The position numbers were made by a program, and so were the translations under genes. A DNA stretch of 64,000 nucleotides, from the NCBI RefSeq assembly GCF_051020955.1, contig NC_135031.1:806001-870000 (forward strand). Reading direction: 5' to 3'. Below the pieces are notes generated by a model. That model did no database searches. It was not told where the DNA came from and saw nothing but the letters and a program-made list of their open reading frames with translations. The number at the start of each line of letters is the position of its first letter. Within the stretch, counting starts at the first letter, position 1. Of the stretch, positions 57,633 to 64,000 are shown in pieces. The stretch comes from Megalopta genalis (Eukaryota > Arthropoda > Insecta > Hymenoptera > Halictidae).

Positions 57633-57849
57633 AAGATTTATACGTGTTTTAAAGGGAAATCGGAGTGTCTAAGATGAGCTATCTAAAGTTCGCGCAAAGT
57701 GAAATGTTTTTCTATCGATGATTTTCTACACAGACGTCTGCGACTGTCTTCAAGATATTTCAATATTTTTATATACAGCTATGCAAAATAGTTCATTTGT
57801 TCAAGAAACGTGTTACTATTAATACAGTTCTTATGCATTTATATACAGA

Positions 57850-58237
57850 AATTAGTAGATGATATGTAAAACTGCGAAGATACTGTGTCGCTATTCTTAA
57901 CGCAATTAAAATTATTAAAAGAAGAAACACATTTTTCACAAACTTCGGAAGAGTCAAAGAATGCTCTAAATATTTTCATGTTTTTGTCATTATAGTCACT
58001 TTTGTTGCACTTCTTTTATGTGCGAATAATATACGACATGATTATGAAAATGTGAACAATCATGCAAATAATCGTTATTGCAAAATAAAATGTCGATGCA
58101 ATTTACGAAAGCTAAAGTTAACTAGCATATTGGAGAAAAATAATAAGACAAATGATGTGTATTAAATACATAAAATAGAATTTACATCATTCATTTACTC
58201 GTCAATCTCAGCGAAATTAAATTAACACAGCAGTATT
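57850..58237. other. AT-rich stretch
   Basis: No recognisable feature. Confidence 0.4.
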
Positions 58238-58443
58238 TGAGCCGTTTATTTTGAAAGTGGCATAAGTTTGCGTTTTTACACGTTTAAAAATATGGATGCT
58301 AACTTTCGAGAAGATTTACTTGTATTTGTTATCTCAGGATACTGATACTTTCCTCAGTATAAATAATTTCGTATAAACATTAAAAAATCACCACTTTTCA
58401 TTACGGTAAAGTGACTTATGCCACTTTCAAAATAAACGGCTCA
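58238..58443. mobile_element. MITE with perfect 30-bp terminal inverted repeats
   Basis: The repeats at 58238-58267 and 58414-58443 are exact inverted copies and start TGAGCCGTTTATTTTGAAAG. The 146-bp interior is AT-rich and non-coding. The flanks do not show a clear target-site duplication, so the superfamily is not assigned. Confidence 0.92.
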
Positions 58444-59267
58444 TTTAATTCTCTAAATGTTAATACAATCTTACAATTGCGATCTTCTCCTTATTTCCGC
58501 AAAAAGTTCGTAAGATTAGCGGTCCACTTACAAGCATGCCTGAAAGTCACATCGTTAGAAGCATAAGAAAAATTTCAGCGTCTTGTGTTACATGATCCCC
58601 GATTAAAAAATTAATAGAAGTACAAACGAATTTCTTTTTATCCGGTTTCGCCATAGAAGATTCTCATATCGCGACGAGATCCGCAGTGGTTACAAGTATC
58701 CGTGCCAGGTGAGACTACCCGAACAGGTATGTACTACCCCGCGTCGGTAACGGAGTAACTATTGTCATGGGAGCAGCTCGGCTCGGTGGGAAAGCTCAGC
58801 TGACCGTAATATTTTTCTTGCGGCGCATGTATTTCGTGTTCGGAACGCGAAGGTGAAAATTTCATTCGAAGTTCTGCGGTCTTCGTGGATAACTGTAATG
58901 ACGGTGGGAAGAGCAAGTTCGCAGGAAGAAAGGGTGGCGCAAGGCCTGGTTCGTGTCGACCTCGCGAGGCCACGGTGGCTCCTGCAGACGAAGACTTCCG
59001 AGAAGCGACAAGAACAACCAGGTACATACCTAAGCCAGAGACGCAGACGGAGACGGAGACCGGCCAAGAGACAAGGACCGAGTAAATAAATATTCGCGAG
59101 CACGTATAACGAGATGTAAACGAACACCGAACTAAAGGGTACCGAGTAAATCTGCCCGGGCGAATTACAAGCCAGGTATCACAGTTCCGATACGTGTCTA
59201 GAGAGTTTTAAGGGAGCCATGTTGCCAGTTCAAGAATGAAATTTTCTTGCATAAATCGATAATGCTG
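58444..59267. other. No gene supported; CpG-rich part
   Basis: 58650-59100 is CpG-rich. Frames on both strands overlap at 58734-59127. On the plus strand an acceptor-like CTCCTGCAG (58979-58987) and a donor-like CCAGGTACAT (59018-59027) bracket a 34-base open segment, but the reading is not recognisable. Confidence 0.35.
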
Positions 59268-59504
59268 TACAGTAATTTCTCCCAGAAATGTTTGGAGTCG
59301 GAATGGAAACACGCAGATCTGAGAATACTAAGTCGCGCTAAGACACGCACGATTCTTCGAGCCTCGCGGCTCGTTTTTATGGGAACTCGGGGCAGTCGGC
59401 AAAAAAAGGCTGCGGCCAGCATGCCGGTGTACATTATTATAAATATATAATAACGCTAGAATAAAAACGATGATTTGATTTTGTTATTTCTACTTTTTTG
59501 CCAT

Positions 59505-59696
59505 GATTCGAAGGCAATTCGGAGGCCACGTGACACGATTCGAAGGCAATTAGGAGACCATATGCCACGATTCGAAGGCAATTCGATGACCATATGCCAC
59601 GATTCGAAGGCAATTCGGAGGCCACGTGACACGATTCGAAGGCAATTCGAAGACCACATGCTACGATTCGAAGGAAATTCGGAGGCCACATGCCAC
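59505..59696 (+). repeat. 32-bp tandem repeat, six full units
   Basis: Units begin GATTCGAAGGCAATTCG at 59505, 59537, 59569, 59601, 59633 and 59665, exactly 32 apart, with a partial seventh from 59697. Units alternate between GGAGGCCACGTGACAC and GATGACCATATGCCAC endings. Because 32 is not a multiple of three and units lack stops, three frames are open across the array; none should be annotated as genes. Confidence 0.97.
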
Positions 59697-59718
59697 GATG
59701 CGACGGTCACGTATCTAG

Positions 59719-59934
59719 TACAGTAATTTCTCCCTAATTCGCGCTCAGATTACGCACAAAAGTGGACAATTCGGGAAGAGGAAATACAATTATTCGAGGC
59801 TTACAGCTCGTTTTTTTTTTGCCGATTGTCAACTATAAAAACGAGATGGAAGGCTGTCTTCTTCCCAATCTTCTCTTCCCAAATTGTTCATTTTTACGCG
59901 CAATCTGACCGCGAATTAGGGAGAAATTACCGTA
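59719..59934. mobile_element. CAGTAATTTCTC family MITE, copy at 59.7 kb
   Basis: TA lies at 59719-59720 and 59933-59934. The left end CAGTAATTTCTCCCTAATTC and the reverse complement of the right, CGGTAATTTCTCCCTAATTC, match and remain similar for about 65 bases (through GGACAATTCGGGAAGAG). At 212 bp it parallels the copy at 50885-51090. Non-coding; the superfamily is probably Tc1/mariner by the TA target, which is inference. Confidence 0.88.
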
Positions 59935-60053
59935 CCAGCCACGTACCTTGTAGCTCCGCGGATTTTCTTACCTGACTCACACCCAACAGATCATTTTGTG
60001 TTGTCTTCCAGGAATTCGCGTCGCGTGCCGCATCACACTCTTTGCCGATTCCG

Positions 60054-60154
60054 TTGATCCTTAGCATCTACGTAGCAATAAATTACATAGTCGTAGGACT
60101 AGCATAAAAAATTTACAGCAACCCGACAGTTGGCATTTCCGAGAGAAATTACTG
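60054..60154 (-). mobile_element. CAGTAATTTCTC family fragment
   Basis: The reverse complement starts CAGTAATTTCTCTCGGAAATG and matches 17475-17586, sharing CTATGTAATTTATTGCTACG. Only one terminus is visible unless it is the right end of the larger composite element. Confidence 0.7.
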
Positions 60155-60156
60155 TA

Positions 60157-60490
60157 TCTCGAAAATATGATCCTGAAGTTTGGTGTTAAAATTCGGAGTA
60201 TCGATGAAGATATGATCGATTTCACGCTAAAGTTGTTAATAATAATATAATATTATTAATAATATTATTATGCAGAATATTATTATTAATAATAATATTC
60301 TGAACAACTATCAGTAGTTGCTATACACTGGAAACCTGTTCGTATGGACTAAATTTTAGCAGTGTCTGGTTGACTGAACCTCATTCTGAACTGGATTCAT
60401 TCTTGTATGAACGCGAGCTTCTATTAAATGAACCAAAAATCGTAGTTATTAGTGTAAGATAGATGGACTCCTATCGTTTTCTATTTTATA
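60157..60490. other. AT-rich stretch with AAT repeats
   Basis: An AAT/ATT imperfect palindrome lies at about 60238-60299. No gene recognised. Confidence 0.4.
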
Positions 60491-60494
60491 AGAT

Positions 60495-60970
60495 GTGTGG
60501 ACGGCTAATTTTTCAGCAAACGTAGAATTCGCAACGACTATATTACGAAAACGCGCACGCAAAATAGAAACCTGGACGAGATCAAATAAAATAAAAATTA
60601 ACAGAAATAAATGTATACATGTAACATTTACACTTAATAAGAAACCATCTCCCAGAATTAGGATACTAAATCTAGGAATACCACAAGCAGACACAGTTAA
60701 ATGTCTTGGTCTTCATTTCAATGGCAAGTTGAATTGGGAGAAAGATATTCAGGACAAAGTAAAAGGTATACAAAAAATCACGAGGCAAAATACGTACTGC
60801 CTTACAGGCAACCACTCGCAATTAAGCCTCAACAACGAAGTACAACTTTATAAAAACATCGCTAAACCGATTTGGACATACGGACTTCAAATCTGAGAAG
60901 CATGACTGCGAAATGAAGTATTAAATAGATCGAAAATCTGTAAGCAGAAATATTGCGATCAATGTTTAAA
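60495..60970 (+). pseudogene. Jockey-type non-LTR retrotransposon, reverse transcriptase fragment
   Basis: The frame 60495-60896 encodes about 133 residues typical of the C-terminal part of jockey-clade reverse transcriptases: KIETWTRSNKIKINRNKC (the W-x-x-x-W-K-I-K-I-N-x-x-K segment), VKCLGLHFNGKLNWEKDI (equivalent to the usual V-K-Y-L-G block), LSLNNEVQLYKNIAKPIW and TYGLQI. A TGA follows where the family usually has a Trp-Gly, so the downstream frame is interrupted; similarity fades by about 60970. The upstream catalytic Y-A-D-D motif and the endonuclease are absent, and a stop precedes the frame. It is a dead 5'-truncated copy, as is usual for LINEs. Confidence 0.88.
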
Positions 60971-61742
60971 GCGTTAAGGTTCATTCAGAAGGATGACATT
61001 CGGAGAACCCTAAAAATGAATTGAAGGTAAAACAGACGGTCGTGTCGCGAAATGGGAATTGCAAAGAAACATTATCGCTAGTAGAAATAGCCAGTATTGG
61101 TCAGACAAATTTTATTTTCCCTGATAGGAGGAGCGACAAGACGAGAACCATTAACGGGAAGATGCTCGTTCTTTGCTGCTTCCTGAACAACATAGCCGCG
61201 CCGACGGTCGATTTCTTGCGACTGCTGGATTAACTAGAAGGCATTTAGCGCTAATTGCTGGCAAGTATTCCCTTCACGGCGCACCGAACGTTTAATCGAT
61301 TCGAGGGAATCGCACCGGCGATCGCGAGTCGTTCATTGTCCGCGTGTCTCTTCGACCCTCGAACAATTCGATTCGGTTAAATCAATCACAAGAACGCGAT
61401 TCCCGCTGGATAAGAGTGACGTCGCTCGGAGAGGACACTAATTTACGAGGGTCGGCCGATAAGTAAGTTACTCTCTGTCCCGCGCAAAAAGTACGAACAA
61501 AGATAATTAATATTTTTTATTGGTGACATAAAAGTACGCACAGCTACGATAGTTTTACATACTTCCTAAGCATTTGTAAATATTTTGCATTCGATTGTGG
61601 TTAATTGTTCATCAAGAATAATACTGTGAAGGTGTTATGAAGAGGGCATTTTTATGTCAGACAGAATAGTAAAATTATTAAAAAGCCATTCTAGTTCTAA
61701 TTCATATCATTAAAAAGAATAATTATCATATATATATACATC
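60971..61742. other. No gene recognised
   Basis: 61130-61450 is CpG-rich. GGGTCGGCCGATAAGTAAG at about 61450-61468 resembles the terminus of irritans-type mariners, but no partner end or transposase is visible. Confidence 0.35.
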
Positions 61743-61824
61743 ACTTTCCGGTAAATCTAATATAATTTAATATAATTTATAATAAAATAATATAAATTAG
61801 ATTATATTAGATTTACCGGAAAGT
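61743..61824. repeat. Short hairpin
   Basis: ACTTTCCGGTAAATCTAATA at 61743 is repeated in inverted form ending TACCGGAAAGT at 61824. The arms of about 36 bases are nearly perfect, with an AT-rich loop. Non-coding. Confidence 0.85.
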
Positions 61825-64000
61825 TCTGTCCGTTTGCGAAGTGACAAAAAATAATAAATTTTCATACGTTTAATAATATTTACTGTAGGATATAATTCCC
61901 GTTGTTACTGATAACCTCCGCCAGCATGATGGCAATTTGTGAAAAATATATGTCACAAATGAACACGCGTGAAACTTTAAATGACATTATCAGAGTAATA
62001 TCTTAGACAGCTTATTTTTTCTCTCGCTTAAATTATCTGTATTGAAGAGAGAACGCGAGTCTATATTTAAATTTACGTAAGTAACACTATATTTTCAATG
62101 TATTCGTAATCAAATTTACATTAAACCGGTACATTTAAAGGACAAAAAATAATCCACAAATGAAAGAGCAAAAAACAAAATTAGCATTAACAATCAAACG
62201 TATATAAATAGATGAATGAGAATTATTCGTATTTACAACGTTGTAATATATAATTGGTTGTTGTAATTGTGCAATAATATCTATTTCGAAACGAGAGTTC
62301 AATTAGGGGGTTTTACTCATTGATCGATTCCGATAATTATGAAAAGGAATTCAAGACTGATATATTTTCCGACCATTTATTACGAGACACTTCTGGTGTA
62401 TACGACGAAGATGGAACATGCACTGTCCTTCGTTGCAAAGCCCGGAAGTTACATTATTAAAGCGATATTAGCCGCGGATATTGGAAGATAGCTGCAGCGA
62501 GGAATTTAAATGTATTCTCGATAACAACAAAAAGTTCCCGTGGAACTTTTAATTACACGATACACAGCGTTGCTTTTATTTTTAAATAACTCGTGCTCCT
62601 GCAATAACACATTAGCCTGGAAGGGTTGCTGTTACGCTAAGAGCAAGAAAATGTAAAAAGAATGTTCAATTTTTCGTCAAAGTCGGGAAAGCCCTTTGCA
62701 ACCCCCGAGGGTCTCGACCCAAGAATGCCGAAGGAATAAGAGCGACCTAAACTCCGTGAATCCTTTTATTAATCGGCGTGGCAGAATTGGATTTAGATTC
62801 CCGGCATCCTCCCCGCCTCAGCCTCCGTTCGCCTCCCTTCTAGCCACGACTCGGAGAAATCCACGAAATCTCCATCGACCTGCTGGTGCGTGTAGGCTGA
62901 ATCACATAACCAAGGTAGTTCATAGAATTCGTTCCTTCGTCGTTTAACACGTCGACTGTCGCATCGGTGTCCATAAAAGACAGAAAATCAGAACAATTTG
63001 CTTAACACTCGCACTGCGGGACTCGGATCCATTTGGACCCACAGTACAAAAATATTGTTATTCGACGATTTAGTTCCTGACAATTAATTAAAATTTTTAC
63101 GTATTATAGTTTTCACACTTATAGTTTATGAAAAGACATTTAAATAAGGTTACAAATCAACCTATTATATATTTATATTATATTTCCAAAATATATACTT
63201 TGTCAAGTTCGTTAACTAAAATAATAAATTATCTCAAATATAGTTTAATATGTGGGCGTTAAAATGTAATAAGGAAAATAAATAATTGTAAAAATTAATC
63301 TTATTGTTGTATAGGTATATTCAATAGGTATGTTGATTTAATCAATAAAATTTATTTGGTATAAATTTATTGCAATTTAATTAAAATTAAGCGATTACAC
63401 CACCTTTATATGGTATGACTCATAAAATTGTGTGAGCAAATAAAATATATATATCACTCAGTTTTAATACGTTTTATTAAATTAAATTATAGCAATCCAA
63501 TCAAATGTACGGATATTTCATAATACTAATAATAATAATAGTAAACATTAATAAAAAAAGTAATACTCAAAAATATTTTTAATAATAAATTAAGGGTTAA
63601 ATGTTCTTAAATAATATTTATTACTTGCTCCTAACGGATTGTTAAAGCCAGTTAAAAATTAGTTGTCAGATTTGATGAAAGTATTCATCTAGCGACGCTT
63701 CACCTTCGTAGCTTTAGATCTTAGATTAAAATTCGAATATTACGAATACCGTTCACTAATTATTAAAAAGTCACGAGAACAATTTAAGATTGTCAGTACT
63801 TGCTTCTCGATCTCGTGCTTCTTTTATGACGGAAGTAAGAGGAGATCCCGCGGTAATGTAAGGCATTTTTCGAAGGGAATGGAACCCATTTATCATTTCT
63901 TTGATCTCGCATCTTCGCCTATTTAAGCGCAGCCTGAACAGAGTGCACCGTCGCCGAAGGAAGCGATTCTAAATCAGATATTGATTTCGAGAATTTTTAT
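61825..64000. other. AT-rich stretch, no gene recognised
   Basis: Mostly low-GC. 62690-62950 is more GC-balanced with a motif-less 83-codon frame. TTTAACACGTCGACTGTCGC at about 62944 and TTAACACTCGCACTGCGG at about 63004 look like TTAA-element starts, but I could not find their partners. Confidence 0.35.

Larger units (their letters stand above)
59268..60156. mobile_element. Composite of CAGTAATTTCTC-ended elements
   Basis: TA plus CAGTAATTTCTCCCAG at 59268-59285 and, in reverse complement at the right, TA plus CAGTAATTTCTCTCGG at 60156-60139 could bound one 885-bp element that carries a 32-bp minisatellite and a nested 212-bp relative. Alternatively these are separate neighbouring copies: 59270-59395 has the same CTCGTTTTTATGGG motif as the nested copy, while 60054-60154 matches 17475-17586. 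Confidence 0.55.

Noticed and set aside
58885..59085. Exon between CTGCAG and GGTACAT signals
   Set aside because: The sites are ordinary words in CpG-rich DNA; the peptide is a Thr/Glu/Arg simple sequence without relatives.
59505..59696. CRISPR-like array
   Set aside because: The 32-bp units follow one another without unique spacers, and the genome context is eukaryotic; it is a minisatellite.
59437..59726. Three overlapping 83-84 codon frames as proteins
   Set aside because: All arise from the stop-free 32-bp tandem repeat.
61446..61470. Irritans-type mariner end
   Set aside because: Only one terminus-like word; no partner or coding remnant, so not annotated as an element.

Overview
This 64 kb window looks like a non-coding, repeat-rich stretch of an insect nuclear genome, most likely hymenopteran (bee, ant or wasp). 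That assignment is inference. It rests on AT-rich DNA alternating with CpG-rich islands, mariner and jockey remains of insect type, many short TTAA- and TA-flanked inverted-repeat elements, and no bacterial gene organisation. I recognise no complete host protein gene, tRNA, rRNA or CRISPR array. The ORFs present are short, mostly overlap on both strands, and show no family motifs except those from transposons. The window is best read as a large intergenic region or a very long intron.

The recognisable coding material is all transposon-derived. (1) A 920-bp mariner copy at 40378-41297 has clear terminal repeats and a 223-residue reading frame that has lost the middle of the catalytic domain. 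(2) A 575-bp mariner copy at 21216-21790 has perfect 30-bp terminal repeats and a broken C-terminal transposase remnant. (3) A 43-codon mariner N-terminal scrap lies at 28176-28307. (4) A jockey-type reverse transcriptase fragment lies at about 60495-60970.

Non-autonomous elements dominate. TTAA-flanked, piggyBac-like elements lie at 956-1194, 2442-2668, 3809-3920, 4207-4409, 6002-6232, 20835-21149, 30544-30859, 34255-34493, 35051-35291, 39246-39478, 47274-47903 and 49829-49965, with different support. A palindromic foldback family with CAGGGTGTCCC ends is present three times (15076, 47450, 54866), and one copy sits inside a TTAA element. A CAGTAATTTCTC family lies at 17475, 50885, 59270, 59721 and 60054. 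A GACTGCGGAT family lies at 13671, 14039, 52786 and 56306. Two long hairpins stand out: a perfect 112-bp-arm palindrome at 49102-49334 and a 429-bp palindrome at 26198-26626.

Tandem arrays include a 163-bp array at 7964-8745 with an E-box at the same position in four units, a 10-bp minisatellite between direct repeats at 24569-25390, a 69-bp array at 32273, a 17-bp array at 55397, a 124-bp duplication at 57385, and a 32-bp array at 59505. The stretches between repeats contain CpG-rich blocks (for example 2820-3480, 5150-5800, 7080-9400, 11100-12000, 27000-27640, 28900-29470, 41500-42400, 44560-45320, 50000-50720, 58650-59100). These could be regulatory, but nothing in the sequence alone proves it.
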